Below are positions 8,200 through 17,432 of a stretch of 64,000 nucleotides of DNA, piece after piece; position 1 is the stretch's first letter; the number at the start of each line of letters is the position of its first letter. A model generated the notes under the pieces. That model had not been told where the DNA came from, did no database searches, and saw only the letters and a list, made by a program, of their open reading frames with translations. A program made the translations under genes and the position numbers. Origin of the DNA: Brevundimonas aveniformis DSM 17977 (GTDB lineage: Bacteria; Pseudomonadota; Alphaproteobacteria; Caulobacterales; Caulobacteraceae); NCBI RefSeq assembly GCF_000428765.1, contig NZ_AUAO01000001.1:682001-746000 (forward strand). The letters run 5' to 3'.

Positions 8200-8426
8200 C
8201 GGCTTTACCTTGACGGACGCGGCCCGGTGTGGTTCCGCTAGGAACAGGCGACGGGTCCTGCTTCGGCGGTTCGGCGCTTTCCCACCCTTCTTCAGACCTG
8301 CATCGCCCTGATTTGCGGCGCGGTCGAATCCGAAAACGAACGCCCTGATGGGCCCCAGAATTTCTGCCGACACCCGGATTCTGACTCTGTCGGGCTCCGC
8401 GGGTCGCCACACAAGTCCAAGACCCC

Positions 8427-9764
8427 ATGACCGAAGACTCTCTGATCGAATCCGACCTCGATACCGTCGCTGATGGCGAGGAAGACGGACACGCCGCGCC
8501 CCAGCGGATTGCCCTGTCCGAGCTGAAGGACAAGACTGCCGCCGAGCTGGTCGCCTTCGCCGAGGACCTGGAGGTCGAGAACGCCTCCAACCTGCGCAAG
8601 CAGGATCTGCTGTTCGCCATCCTCAAGACCCTGGCCGACGAGGAGGTCGAGATCTCGGCCGCCGGCGTGCTCGAAGTGCTCCAGGACGGCTTCGGCTTCC
8701 TGCGTTCAGCGGACGCCAACTATCTCTCGGGCCCGGACGACATCTACGTCTCGCCGTCCCAGATCAAACGCTTTGGCCTTCGCACCGGCGATACGGTCGA
8801 AGGCACCGTGCGCGGCCCCCGAGAGGGCGAACGCTATTTCGCCCTGCTCAAGGTTGATTCGATCAACTTCGAAGACCCTGAGAACGTCCGCCACAAGGTC
8901 AATTTCGACAATCTGACGCCGCTCTATCCCGATGAGCGGCTGCACATGGAAATCCAGGATCCGACGCTGAAGGATCGCTCGGGCCGGGTCATCGACATCG
9001 TCGCGCCGCTCGGCAAGGGGCAGCGCTGCTTGATTGTCGCCCCGCCGCGCGTCGGCAAGACCGTGATGCTGCAAAACATCGCCAAGTCGATCGAGGCCAA
9101 CCACCCCGAAGTGTTCCTGATGGTGCTGCTCATCGACGAGCGCCCGGAAGAAGTCACCGACATGCAGCGCACGGTGAAGGGCGAGGTCGTAGCCTCGACC
9201 TTCGATGAGCCGTCCACCCGCCACGTCGCGGTCGCCGAAATGGTGATCGAAAAGGCCAAGCGCCTGGTTGAGCACAAGAAGGATGTCGTCATCCTGCTGG
9301 ATTCGGTCACCCGTCTGGGCCGCGCCTACAATGCGACCGTCCCGTCCTCGGGCAAGGTGTTGACCGGTGGTGTCGATGCCAATGCGCTGCAGCGCCCCAA
9401 GCGTTTCTTCGGCGCGGCGCGCAACATTGAGGAAGGCGGCTCGCTGACCATCATCGCCACCGCCCTGATCGACACCGGCAGCCGCATGGACGAGGTCATC
9501 TTCGAAGAGTTCAAAGGCACCGGTAACTCTGAAATCGTGCTGGACCGCAAGGTTGCCGATAAGCGCATCTTCCCGGCCATCGACGTGCTGAAGTCCGGCA
9601 CCCGCAAGGAAGACCTGATCACGCCGAAGGATCAGCTGACCAAGACCTATGTGCTGCGCCGGATCCTCAACCCGATGGGCCCGCAGGACGCCATCGAGTT
9701 CCTGCTCGACAAGCTGCGTCAGTCCAAGAACAACGCCGACTTCTTCCAGTCGATGAATACCTAG
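8427..9764 (+). CDS. rho: Transcription termination factor Rho
   Basis: A 445-residue hexameric RNA helicase. Order of parts: acidic leader, Rho N-terminal domain ([19 protein letters not shown]), the cold-shock RNA-binding domain ([34 protein letters not shown]), and a RecA-type ATPase with Walker A APPRVGKT around residue 210, Walker [17 protein letters not shown] and the [20 protein letters not shown] loop. The 227-base leader 8200-8426 has no open frame I trust and may host autoregulation as in other bacteria. The downstream gene is dapB, 10 bases away. Confidence 0.98.
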   Translation: MTEDSLIESDLDTVADGEEDGHAAPQRIALSELKDKTAAELVAFAEDLEVENASNLRKQDLLFAILKTLADEEVEISAAGVLEVLQDGFGFLRSADANYLSGPDDIYVSPSQIKRFGLRTGDTVEGTVRGPREGERYFALLKVDSINFEDPENVRHKVNFDNLTPLYPDERLHMEIQDPTLKDRSGRVIDIVAPLGKGQRCLIVAPPRVGKTVMLQNIAKSIEANHPEVFLMVLLIDERPEEVTDMQRTVKGEVVASTFDEPSTRHVAVAEMVIEKAKRLVEHKKDVVILLDSVTRLGRAYNATVPSSGKVLTGGVDANALQRPKRFFGAARNIEEGGSLTIIATALIDTGSRMDEVIFEEFKGTGNSEIVLDRKVADKRIFPAIDVLKSGTRKEDLITPKDQLTKTYVLRRILNPMGPQDAIEFLLDKLRQSKNNADFFQSMNT

Positions 9765-9774
9765 GACCAGACGA

Positions 9775-10524
9775 GTGGCGGGGCTTGTTCACATCGGTCT
9801 GGCCGGCGCGCGCGGGCGCATGGGGCGCGCCGTTTCAGAGGTGCTGGACAAGCGCAATGACGTGGTTGTCGCTGCGCGCTTCGACCGCACGGATCACCCC
9901 GACCTGTCGGTCTGCGATGTCGTCATCGACTTCACCGAACCGGCGGCTTCGGTTGAGCTGGCCCGGGTTTGTGCCCAAGCCGGGGCCCCGGCCCTGGTCA
10001 TCGGCGCGACGGGGTTCACGCCTGATCAGGAAGCCAAGATCGAACAGGCTGCGGCCCAGGTGGCCATCGTCAAGTCCGGCAACTTTTCGCTCGGCGTCAA
10101 TATGTTGATCGGCCTGGTGGCCCAGGCGGCGCGCCGTCTGCCGGCGTCAGACTGGGACATCGAGGTGATCGAGGCCCATCACCGCATGAAAAAGGACGCG
10201 CCCTCCGGCACCGCCCTCATGTTGGGCGAAGCGGCTGCGGATGGCCGCGGTCAGGATCTGGTGAATGTTCGAGGGGCTCCGCGCGACGGTATCGGCGAAG
10301 AGCGCCCGACCGGCGAAATCGGCTTCTCCGCTATCCGTGCCGGCGGCATCGTCGGCGAGCATCAGGTCATCTTCGCCGCCCAGGACGAAATCTTGACCTT
10401 GGCCCATTCTGCCCGTGACCGGGCTCTGTTCGCCCGCGGAGCCGTCATGGCCGCCCTCTGGGTCAGGGGCCGCTCACCCGGCCTCTACGGCATGCAGGAC
10501 GTGCTCGGCTTCCGGCAGGCCTAG
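9775..10524 (+). CDS. dapB: 4-hydroxy-tetrahydrodipicolinate reductase
   Basis: A 249-residue NAD(P)H enzyme of the lysine/diaminopimelate pathway. The nucleotide-binding motif [13 protein letters not shown] is at residues 8-20, [12 protein letters not shown] follows, and the catalytic/substrate signature [15 protein letters not shown] lies near residue 133. Starts with GTG at 9775; the Shine-Dalgarno-like AGGA overlaps the rho stop codon (9763-9766), suggesting translational coupling to rho. Confidence 0.95.
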   Translation: MAGLVHIGLAGARGRMGRAVSEVLDKRNDVVVAARFDRTDHPDLSVCDVVIDFTEPAASVELARVCAQAGAPALVIGATGFTPDQEAKIEQAAAQVAIVKSGNFSLGVNMLIGLVAQAARRLPASDWDIEVIEAHHRMKKDAPSGTALMLGEAAADGRGQDLVNVRGAPRDGIGEERPTGEIGFSAIRAGGIVGEHQVIFAAQDEILTLAHSARDRALFARGAVMAALWVRGRSPGLYGMQDVLGFRQA

Positions 10525-10613
10525 TTCAGGGAACGGGTACTGGGGATTAGATTCCAGGCCACGCCCTCTCCGAATCCGTAATCGCCCTATTCCCTAGAAC
10601 CTGGACCCTTCCC

Positions 10614-10949
10614 CTAGTGTCCGCCCCTGCGGACAAAAATGGATTTCACCATGAAAAACAGGGCGATGACGATCGCATAGCCCAGAAAGAGCGCCAGCAG
10701 GGTCATCCAGAAGGTCAGGGTGACCACATTGGGAAGCTCGAACTGCCCTCCGTTCAACATCGGCAGAATGGCCCCGATGATGACGTGGATGACGGCGGCG
10801 CCGGCGGCCGTCCGCCACAGGTCGGGCCAATTGTGCATGGTCAGGACGGCGACCAGGGCAATCAGGATACCGGTGACCTGATTGACGCCCGAAAATCCGG
10901 CCTGAGCCAGCTCCCAGAGCTGTTGGAAAAATCCGACAATGCTGTCCAT
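10614..10949 (-). CDS. Small membrane protein, function unknown
   Basis: A 111-residue protein with about three hydrophobic helices (TGILIALVAVL; AAVIHVIIGAILPML; TFWMTLLALFLGYAIVIALFFMV) and a short basic C-terminus (VRRGGH). No recognisable domain. It lies between dapB (convergent) and dut (same strand, 63 bases upstream). The 89-base gap to dapB holds no clear terminator that I could pick out. Confidence 0.75.
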   Translation of the reverse strand: MDSIVGFFQQLWELAQAGFSGVNQVTGILIALVAVLTMHNWPDLWRTAAGAAVIHVIIGAILPMLNGGQFELPNVVTLTFWMTLLALFLGYAIVIALFFMVKSIFVRRGGH

Positions 10950-11012
10950 GAGACAAATACCCCTCTACTTCGACCCCCTCTGGTCGCCTCCATCTTAACG
11001 CAGTTTGGGCGA

Positions 11013-11465
11013 TCAGGCTCCCGTTGACCCGAAGCCCCCGGTCCCGCGTTCGGTTTCGTCGAGCTGATCAACCTGCTGGAAGCCAGCTTGCAGGAACGGA
11101 GCGATGACCATCTGAGCGATCCGATCCCCTCGGCGGATGACAAAGGGCTCGGCCCCGAGATTGGCCAGAATGACACCAACCTCACCGCGATAGTCGGCGT
11201 CGATGGTGCCGGGACTGTTCAGGCAGGTGACGCCAAACTTCAGAGCCAGGCCGGAGCGGGGCCGAACCTGGGCCTCGTGATGATCGGGCAGGGCGATGGT
11301 CAGGCCGGTCGGGATCAGAGCCCGCCCACCAGGGGGCAGGGTCACGGGGGCTTCTTCGGATACGGCCGCCCGCAGATCCATCCCGGCTGACCCTTGTGTC
11401 TCGTAGGCAGGGAGCGGCAGGCCCTCGGCGTGAGGCAGACGGGTCAGGCGAATGGTGACGGTCAT
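11013..11465 (-). CDS. dut: dUTP diphosphatase
   Basis: A 150-residue trimeric dUTPase, which hydrolyses dUTP to dUMP and limits uracil in DNA. All five family motifs can be followed: [44 protein letters not shown] and the C-terminal Gly-rich [10 protein letters not shown] arm. A GGAG about eight bases upstream supports the ATG at 11465. The neighbours in this direction are uncharacterised. Confidence 0.97.
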   Translation of the reverse strand: MTVTIRLTRLPHAEGLPLPAYETQGSAGMDLRAAVSEEAPVTLPPGGRALIPTGLTIALPDHHEAQVRPRSGLALKFGVTCLNSPGTIDADYRGEVGVILANLGAEPFVIRRGDRIAQMVIAPFLQAGFQQVDQLDETERGTGGFGSTGA

Positions 11466-11629
11466 GGGCGCTCCTTGTCGGTCCCGGGTCGGTCCTGGCT
11501 TAGGCCCAGATCGAGGCTCGGTCGAGAGACGGTCGCCAAGCCTGACCCAGAAATAGCCGGTTCCCTGATCCGACTCGACTCATACGGTTAACGGAGTCAC
11601 GTTTCGTCCCGAGAAAGCGGGAGGCTAGG

Positions 11630-11830
11630 TTGCAGACCGAGACAGCGCGCATTGTCAGACGCGTCAACCTCCTGACGGACAGCCACGTTTCGTTTTTGGT
11701 TGAGGTTCGAAGACCGGGCGGACCTACGCACCGGTGGCCTCAGGCGTTCAACTCTCACGACGACGCTATGTTAGCGGCCGATCACGCCGGCGTTGAGGTC
11801 CTTCCGGGCTGGTTTGACGAGTACGCCTGA
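11630..11830 (+). CDS. Small hypothetical protein
   Basis: A 66-residue open frame beginning with a TTG preceded by a purine-rich GGGAGGCTAGG. The product mixes hydrophobic and charged residues (RIVRRVNLLTDSHVSFLVEV) with no signal peptide or known motif. Codon use is consistent with the neighbourhood and it is followed 69 bases later by a lipoprotein gene on the same strand. I do not recognise a family; it could be a real short gene or a chance frame. Confidence 0.45.
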   Translation: MQTETARIVRRVNLLTDSHVSFLVEVRRPGGPTHRWPQAFNSHDDAMLAADHAGVEVLPGWFDEYA

Positions 11831-11899
11831 CGGGGAGAACATTGCAAGAACACATAGCTGTGGTATAGCGTCGTTCTGCAACTGAAGCGGGAGGCTTTT

Positions 11900-12421
11900 A
11901 TGCGTAGTCTGACATTTGCAGCGGTGGCCATTTTGGCCCTGACGGGGGGATGCGGCAACGGCGGTTCGGCGGTCGAGACGCGTGATCGCCCTGGAGACAC
12001 CCAGGCCCTGGCGGATCTGGGCGATGCGACCGGATCAACCGTCGCGGCTGAGGATACCGCAACGGAGGCTTCGGCCCCGGCGGTGGAGGCTGAACGCGGT
12101 CGCCCGGTCTGGTCTACGACCCGCAACCGCACGGCGGACGAGGGCGCTCAACGCAGTTTTGAGCGGAACGGCGCGGATTTTGGGGCCTCGAGCCAGGACG
12201 CCTATGTCCAGGCTGTTCACGCCTTTATCGCCAATCCGCCGCCCGGTACCGAAACCGTTCGTCGGCGCAATGGCGACACCCTCTACTACCACGCGGCGTC
12301 CAACACCTTTGCAGTTGCCACGCGCGAAGGCGCGCCTCGCACCATGTTCAAACCACGGGAAGGCGCGGCCTACTGGGCCGAGCAGCAGGCCAGCGTGGCG
12401 CGCCAGTCAGGCGGCGGCTAA
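11900..12421 (+). CDS. Lipoprotein with C-terminal toxin-like module
   Basis: A 173-residue predicted lipoprotein: signal peptide with lipobox LTGGC at about residue 18, then a long low-complexity Ala/Glu/Thr stretch to about residue 70, then a compact domain. The domain reads FERNGADFGASSQDAYVQA, RRRNGDTLYYHAASNTFAVA and PRTMFKPREG, a pattern I recall from C-terminal modules of secreted polymorphic-toxin proteins, here as a stand-alone lipoprotein. GGGAGG lies about five bases before the ATG. No immunity-like partner is evident; the 66-residue gene just upstream is the only candidate. Function is unknown. Confidence 0.75.
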   Translation: MRSLTFAAVAILALTGGCGNGGSAVETRDRPGDTQALADLGDATGSTVAAEDTATEASAPAVEAERGRPVWSTTRNRTADEGAQRSFERNGADFGASSQDAYVQAVHAFIANPPPGTETVRRRNGDTLYYHAASNTFAVATREGAPRTMFKPREGAAYWAEQQASVARQSGGG

Positions 12422-12446
12422 AGGCCGCCACACGGGTTTGTGGCCT
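12422..12446. terminator. Possible bidirectional hairpin between lipoprotein gene and ahcY
   Basis: AGGCC-GC-CACA and TGTGGCCT can pair with a two-base bulge and a six-base loop. It sits exactly between two convergent stop codons. There is no T-run, so termination is only suggested. Confidence 0.35.
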
Positions 12447-13842
12447 AGTAGCGGTAGTGCTCCGGCTTGAACGGACCCTGCGGCTTGACGCCGATATAGG
12501 CGGCCTGTTCGCCCGACAGGACCGTCAGCTTGGCCCCCAACTTATCCAGATGCAGGGCGGCAACCTTTTCATCCAGGTACTTGGGCAGGACATAGACATC
12601 CGTTTCATACTTGGGTGTCTGGGTATTGGCCCACAGTTCGATCTGGGCCAGCGTCTGGTTGGTGAACGATGCCGACATCACGAATGACGGGTGACCGGTC
12701 GCGTTCCCGAGGTTCACCAGGCGACCTTCGGACAGAACGATGATCTTGTTGCCCCCGGGGAATTCCACATGGTGGACCTGGGGCTTGATTTCGTCCCACT
12801 TGAAGTTCTTCAGGCCGGCGATCTGAATCTCGGAATCAAAATGGCCGATATTGCAGACGATGGCGTTGTTCTTCATCGCCCGCATATGGTCGACGGTCAG
12901 GACGTCCTTGTTGCCGGTGGCCGTGACGAAGATGTCGGCGTCCTTGACGACATCCTCGACGGTCTTGACGTCATAGCCTTCCATGGCCGCCTGCAGGGCG
13001 CAGATCGGATCGATCTCGGTGACGATGACGCGGGCACCGCCGCTGCGAAGCGAGGCGGCTGAGCCCTTGCCGACGTCGCCATAACCCATGACGACCGCAA
13101 CCTTGCCCGCCAGCATGACGTCAGTGCCGCGACGGATGGCGTCCACCAGGCTTTCGCGGCAACCGTACAGATTGTCGAACTTCGACTTGGTGACGCTGTC
13201 ATTGACGTTGATGGCCGGGAACGGCAGCTCGCCGCGTTCCGCCATCTGATAGAGGCGGTGCACGCCGGTCGTGGTTTCCTCCGACACGCCCTTGATGGCG
13301 TCGCGGATGGCCGAATAGAAGCCCGGCTTCTCGGCCAGGTAACGCTTCATCACCGCAAAGAGGGCTTCTTCTTCCTCGTTCTGCGGATTGTCGAGCACGG
13401 TCGGATCCTTCTCCGCCTTCGGCCCCAGCACGCACAGCAGGGTGGCGTCGCCACCGTCATCGAGGATCAGGTTCGGATAGCCGCCGTCGGCCCATTCGAA
13501 AATCTTGTGGGCGTACTCCCAGTACTCGTAGAGCGTCTCGCCCTTGATGGCGAAGACCGGCGTGCCATTGGCCGCGATCGCGGCGGCGGCATGATCCTGG
13601 GTCGAAAAGATGTTGCACGAGGCCCAGCGCACCTCGGCTCCGAGGGCTTCAAGCGTCTGGATCAGCACTGCCGTCTGGATGGTCATGTGCAGCGAGCCGG
13701 CGATCCGCGCGCCCTTCAAGGGCTGGGCCTTGCCGTATTCGGCCCGAAGCGCCATCAGCCCCGGCATTTCGGTCTCGGCGATGGCGATTTCCTTGTTGCC
13801 GAAATCGGCGAGCGAAATGTCCTTGACGATATAGTCGGTCAC
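12445..13842 (-). CDS. ahcY: Adenosylhomocysteinase (SAH hydrolase)
   Basis: A 465-residue NAD-dependent enzyme splitting S-adenosylhomocysteine into adenosine and homocysteine, closing the methyl cycle. Seen: the [15 protein letters not shown] and [14 protein letters not shown] segments, the [21 protein letters not shown] active-site region with its conserved Lys, and the NAD motif [13 protein letters not shown] near residue 255; it ends in the usual KPEHYRY. The start is GTG at 13842 with a strong AGGAGG seven bases upstream. The length matches the longer bacterial form that carries an insertion. Confidence 0.97.
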   Translation of the reverse strand: MTDYIVKDISLADFGNKEIAIAETEMPGLMALRAEYGKAQPLKGARIAGSLHMTIQTAVLIQTLEALGAEVRWASCNIFSTQDHAAAAIAANGTPVFAIKGETLYEYWEYAHKIFEWADGGYPNLILDDGGDATLLCVLGPKAEKDPTVLDNPQNEEEEALFAVMKRYLAEKPGFYSAIRDAIKGVSEETTTGVHRLYQMAERGELPFPAINVNDSVTKSKFDNLYGCRESLVDAIRRGTDVMLAGKVAVVMGYGDVGKGSAASLRSGGARVIVTEIDPICALQAAMEGYDVKTVEDVVKDADIFVTATGNKDVLTVDHMRAMKNNAIVCNIGHFDSEIQIAGLKNFKWDEIKPQVHHVEFPGGNKIIVLSEGRLVNLGNATGHPSFVMSASFTNQTLAQIELWANTQTPKYETDVYVLPKYLDEKVAALHLDKLGAKLTVLSGEQAAYIGVKPQGPFKPEHYRY

Positions 13843-13919
13843 GACGAGGCCTCCTGGGGCGCGAACTGTCCGGGGAATTTAACCGCGCCTATAGCGGCCC
13901 CAGCCTCCAGGGGCAACCA

Positions 13920-15395
13920 TCATATAAGGATATCTTTATATGCGAGGGATCCCGATAGCCGGGCGACGCAGGCCGCGCGTTCGGTATTCTCAAGACCCGG
14001 TCCCGGAACCAGACGCTGGCGGTGCGCGGTTTCAACCACACTCACACAGTTGCCGAAGAGCTGGGGCGGAAATCTAACAGGTTCACCCCGGTCAATGTGT
14101 TCAAACAGGTCGGGACGTAGATCCAGCCCCGTGGCCAGACCGTAGGCCGCAATCAGCCGGTCCGGTGCCGCGCCCTGACCGGACGGCAGGCTGAGCATCA
14201 GGTCGTCCAGTCGGTCCCCGGACATGGCCCAGAGGCGATCATCCAGCATAAGGGCCAGCAACAGCCCCCGATGGTAGGGAATTCCGGCTATGGCCGGATC
14301 GCTGAAAAAGGCCCGCGCGATTGCCGAATTCTCTACCCGGAACGGCGTGTTGGCCTGACGCTCCAGCGCCTGATCGAGGCTGGCGATGAAAGCCTCGGGC
14401 TCGATTAAACCCAGGATGAGTTCAAGACGAAGCGCATAGTAGTCCGTGAACCCTTCCGAGAACCAGAAATCCAGCACTTCGCCGGAGCCCGGCGTCAGGC
14501 CGCCAAAATGGTCGGGCAGCCAACCGTGCTGCTGTTCATGGACAAGGACGTGCCCGAGATCCTCAAGCGACTGATCCGGTGGGAGCCAGATCGCCAGGCC
14601 GTCGCCCAGTCCCAAGCCGGCCTGGCTGGTTTCCGGGAGGCGGTCTTCACGCGGAGAAAGCGCCAGGAAGTAGCCCGCCGCGGGCTCTCCCCAGAACCGT
14701 TCGGACGCCGCGACCACCCTAAGATAGAGGTTCGCCAGCTCGGCATCCGAAAAGCGCCAGGCCCCCCGCAGGGCAAGCGTGACCGTTCCGCTGGGGCCCT
14801 GGCGCTCGACGATCCGCAGATCGCGCCCACCGACCAGGACGCTGTCGGCCAGGTCGTCAAATGAGATCGACAATCCGACGACCGGGTCGAGATCCGAAGA
14901 CAGCTGCCAGCCTGTCGGTGTGGGGCCCCAACCGAAGGTCACGTATCCGCTCTGGCGGTGACGGACCCGCGCCATGACGGTGCGTCCGATCAGAGTGAAG
15001 CCCTGTGACTGGATCGAAGGCAGATATGGCCGCGCCGGGGCCCCGGTCCGATGGCTCAAGGCGCTCGACCCGATGCGGTAGGTCAGCCGGATCGGTGCAT
15101 TCCGGGCATGCCGAAGGCTCACAACGGACCCCCGGCGACGAAGCCGCGCTCCCTCGACCCTCAGATCCCCGAGGCCTTGATCCAGTCGCTGTGCCCCGGC
15201 CCAGTTTCGCGGCAGGTCGACCTCGGTGCGTCCGTCCGCATCCCCTCTGAAGGCCAGGGTGACATCGACGCCGACAAGGGCACCGTGATCCACGACAGGC
15301 TGAACCTGATAGGTGGTGGTCGGGGTCGGTTGGGCCTGGGTCGGCGATGCTGACAGGACAACAAGACCTGTCAGCCAACCCAAGATTCTGACCAT
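13920..15395 (-). CDS. Secreted M61-like metallopeptidase
   Basis: A 491-residue protein with a Sec signal peptide (cleavage near TQAQ, about residue 22), a beta-rich N-terminal half and a zinc-protease half. The metal site is VLVHEQQHGWLPDHF (HExxH, near residue 305) followed about 22 residues later by FWFSEGFTDYYALRL, which supplies the third ligand Glu. This resembles M61 glycyl-aminopeptidases, though the N-terminal part is divergent. Probably periplasmic. It is divergent from mutM. Confidence 0.8.
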   Translation of the reverse strand: MVRILGWLTGLVVLSASPTQAQPTPTTTYQVQPVVDHGALVGVDVTLAFRGDADGRTEVDLPRNWAGAQRLDQGLGDLRVEGARLRRRGSVVSLRHARNAPIRLTYRIGSSALSHRTGAPARPYLPSIQSQGFTLIGRTVMARVRHRQSGYVTFGWGPTPTGWQLSSDLDPVVGLSISFDDLADSVLVGGRDLRIVERQGPSGTVTLALRGAWRFSDAELANLYLRVVAASERFWGEPAAGYFLALSPREDRLPETSQAGLGLGDGLAIWLPPDQSLEDLGHVLVHEQQHGWLPDHFGGLTPGSGEVLDFWFSEGFTDYYALRLELILGLIEPEAFIASLDQALERQANTPFRVENSAIARAFFSDPAIAGIPYHRGLLLALMLDDRLWAMSGDRLDDLMLSLPSGQGAAPDRLIAAYGLATGLDLRPDLFEHIDRGEPVRFPPQLFGNCVSVVETAHRQRLVPGPGLENTERAACVARLSGSLAYKDILI

Positions 15396-15526
15396 GGCCG
15401 CGCCTCCCGGCAGCCGCCCCCCTGGATCAGCCTGTCACAAAGCAGGCCCCGGCGACAAGGGATTGTCCCCGCGCCGGCCTCTCCAACAGGCTTGGCGGCC
15501 GTATGTCTGCGGCCTATGTGACAGCC

Positions 15527-16387
15527 ATGCCCGAGCTTCCCGAGGTCGAGACTGTCCGCCGTGGCCTGGAGCCGGTGCTTCTGGGTGCCCGCCTGGAGCG
15601 CGTTCGCAAGAACCGACCGGATCTTCGGTTCCCTTTTCCCGAGCGGTTTGCCGAACGCCTGGAGGGGGCCGTCATCGAGCGTCTCGACCGCCGCGCCAAA
15701 TACCTCCTGTTTCCCCTCTCAACCGGTGAGACCTGGGTGACTCATCTCGGGATGACTGGGCGCTTCACGCTCGAGGGCGAGGAGATCGGAGCCTTTGAGG
15801 ACGCGCCACCCGTTGCCGGAAAGCACGAGCATGTGACTCTGTATGCACGCTCGGGTGACAGGCTGACGCGGCTCGGCTTTGCAGATGCCCGTCGCTTCGG
15901 CTTCATGGGGCTGATCGCGACCAGGGACGTCGAGGGTCACGCCTGGTTTCGAAATCTGGGCCCAGAACCACTTTCCAACGTCTTCGGTGCCGTTGATCTC
16001 AAACACGGCTTTGCGGGCCGAAGAACGCCCGTCAAAACGGCCCTGCTGGATCAGGCGGTCGTGGCGGGTCTGGGCAACATCTATGTCTGCGAGGCCCTCT
16101 ACCGCTCGCGCATATCGCCTTTGAGCGCCGCCGGCTCCCTCTCAGGCCGCCGGCTGGAAACTCTGGCCTCGGCGATACGTGCAGTCCTGATCGAGGCGGT
16201 CGAGGCGGGCGGCTCCACCTTGAAGGACTTCGCCAATGCCGAGGGCGGTCAGGGCTATTTCCAGCACCGGTTCGATGTCTATGGGCGCGAGGGAGAGGCT
16301 TGCCACACGCCGGCATGTTCCGGCACGGTTCGACGCATCGTTCAGTCCGGTCGGTCGACCTTCTATTGCCCCCGTTGTCAGTCCTGA
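15527..16387 (+). CDS. mutM: Formamidopyrimidine-DNA glycosylase
   Basis: A 286-residue base-excision repair glycosylase/AP lyase removing 8-oxoguanine. The start is fixed by MPELPEVE at 15527, since Pro2 is the catalytic nucleophile and Glu3 is conserved; the frame extends upstream without homology. The helix-two-turn-helix region (LLDQAVVAGLGNIYVCEALYRSRISP) and a C-terminal zinc finger (C-x4-C, then CPRC) are intact, with GYFQHRFDVYGREG between. The stop overlaps the next ATG by one base. Confidence 0.97.
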   Translation: MPELPEVETVRRGLEPVLLGARLERVRKNRPDLRFPFPERFAERLEGAVIERLDRRAKYLLFPLSTGETWVTHLGMTGRFTLEGEEIGAFEDAPPVAGKHEHVTLYARSGDRLTRLGFADARRFGFMGLIATRDVEGHAWFRNLGPEPLSNVFGAVDLKHGFAGRRTPVKTALLDQAVVAGLGNIYVCEALYRSRISPLSAAGSLSGRRLETLASAIRAVLIEAVEAGGSTLKDFANAEGGQGYFQHRFDVYGREGEACHTPACSGTVRRIVQSGRSTFYCPRCQS

Positions 16388-16935
16388 TGTCGGCGCGGAT
16401 CATCCTGTTTCGCGGCATGAACACCGGAGGCGTCCGAGCCCCGGTGACCGAGCAGCGGGCGATGGCGCTGGAGATGGGCCTTCAGAACCCGCGAACTCTT
16501 CTGGCCTCCGGGAATCTGGTTGTTGACAGCGACATAGGGCCACCTGACCTGGAGGCGCTGATCGAAGTGGAAACGGAAAGACGCTTCGGCCGTCGCATTG
16601 AAGCCATCGTGCGAACCCGCGAGCAGTGGGCCCGGATGATGACGGAAAACCCATTTGCTGAGGTGGCGCGCACCGATCCCAGCCGCCTTCTGGTGATGGT
16701 GATGAAGGCGGGCATCCGCCCGGGGGGCCTGGAGGCTATTCAGGCCTTCGCCACCGCAGGTGAAGCGGTCGAAGTCTCTGCCGGAGAGCTCTGGTTCTGG
16801 CACCCGCATGGCATCGGCACTTCGAAAATGGCCGAAAAAGCCCAGCCGCGGCTGCTGGGAATGGGCACCGCGCGCAACTGGAATACGGTGTGTAAGCTCG
16901 CCGCCATGGTTGATCTCACACAGGAGTCGAAATGA
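16387..16935 (+). CDS. DUF1697 family protein
   Basis: A 182-residue soluble protein. The N-terminal ILFRGMNTGGVRAPV, followed by NPRTLLASGNLVVDS and a second half containing IVRTREQWARMMTENPF, is the DUF1697 layout; the C-terminal TARNWNTVCKLAAM is typical of the family. No biochemical role is established that I can name. Start at 16387 overlaps the mutM stop (TGATG), and the stop overlaps the next gene (ATGA), so the three are likely one transcript. Confidence 0.88.
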   Translation: MSARIILFRGMNTGGVRAPVTEQRAMALEMGLQNPRTLLASGNLVVDSDIGPPDLEALIEVETERRFGRRIEAIVRTREQWARMMTENPFAEVARTDPSRLLVMVMKAGIRPGGLEAIQAFATAGEAVEVSAGELWFWHPHGIGTSKMAEKAQPRLLGMGTARNWNTVCKLAAMVDLTQESK

Positions 16936-17432
16936 GCAATCGAGAGCTGCGCGCCTGGGGTGATCTGATCACCACTGTCCTGATCTGGGGGGCCTATTTC
17001 GTCCACTTCAGCCAGGGCGTGGCTTCGGGGGATCTGGCGCGTCAAGGGTTCGTCTCCAGCCTGGGGGGGCACCTGGCCGCTGCGCTGATCCTGTCGATCG
17101 TCGCGGCCTTTGTCGTCAGCCTGGTTGTCAATCTGGTGCGTCGAGACACGCCCACACAAAGTCAGGCGGATCGCGAGGCCTGGGCTGGATTACGGGCCAC
17201 GCGACTGGCGCATGGAGTCATCATCACCCTGTTGATGATCCTGACGGCGCTGGCCCTGGCGCTCGGGGCGTTTGCCGGGCCGGCTCTGGCCGATCAAGTC
17301 AACGGCTGGCTGGGGCGCAGCGGAACCAACGGCCTGATTCTGTTTGCCCATGCAGGCCTAGCGATCCTGATCCTGGCCGAGCTGGTCCACTACGGCGCAC
17401 TGATCGTGCTGTTGGGGCGTGACCGGCGCTAA
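16932..17432 (+). CDS. Four-helix membrane protein, function unknown
   Basis: A 166-residue protein with four predicted membrane segments, near residues 11-31, 46-68, 95-118 and 133-160. A ribosome-binding site (AGGAG) precedes the ATG. No charged catalytic motif stands out. It ends four bases into the convergent lpxK stop region. Confidence 0.8.
   Translation: MSNRELRAWGDLITTVLIWGAYFVHFSQGVASGDLARQGFVSSLGGHLAAALILSIVAAFVVSLVVNLVRRDTPTQSQADREAWAGLRATRLAHGVIITLLMILTALALALGAFAGPALADQVNGWLGRSGTNGLILFAHAGLAILILAELVHYGALIVLLGRDRR

Noticed and set aside
8200..8426. Promoter or small gene in the rho leader
   Set aside because: A TTGACG occurs at 8210-8215 but no -10 element at suitable spacing, and no frame with a ribosome-binding site.
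13843..13919. Possible SAH riboswitch upstream of ahcY
   Set aside because: Only a short GCCCC/GGGGC hairpin is visible; the conserved SAH-riboswitch core could not be matched, and the hairpin may instead end the upstream gene.
15396..15526. Palindrome GACAAGGGATTGTC between the M61-like gene and mutM
   Set aside because: Five-base arms only; does not match the alphaproteobacterial LexA box, so not called an operator.
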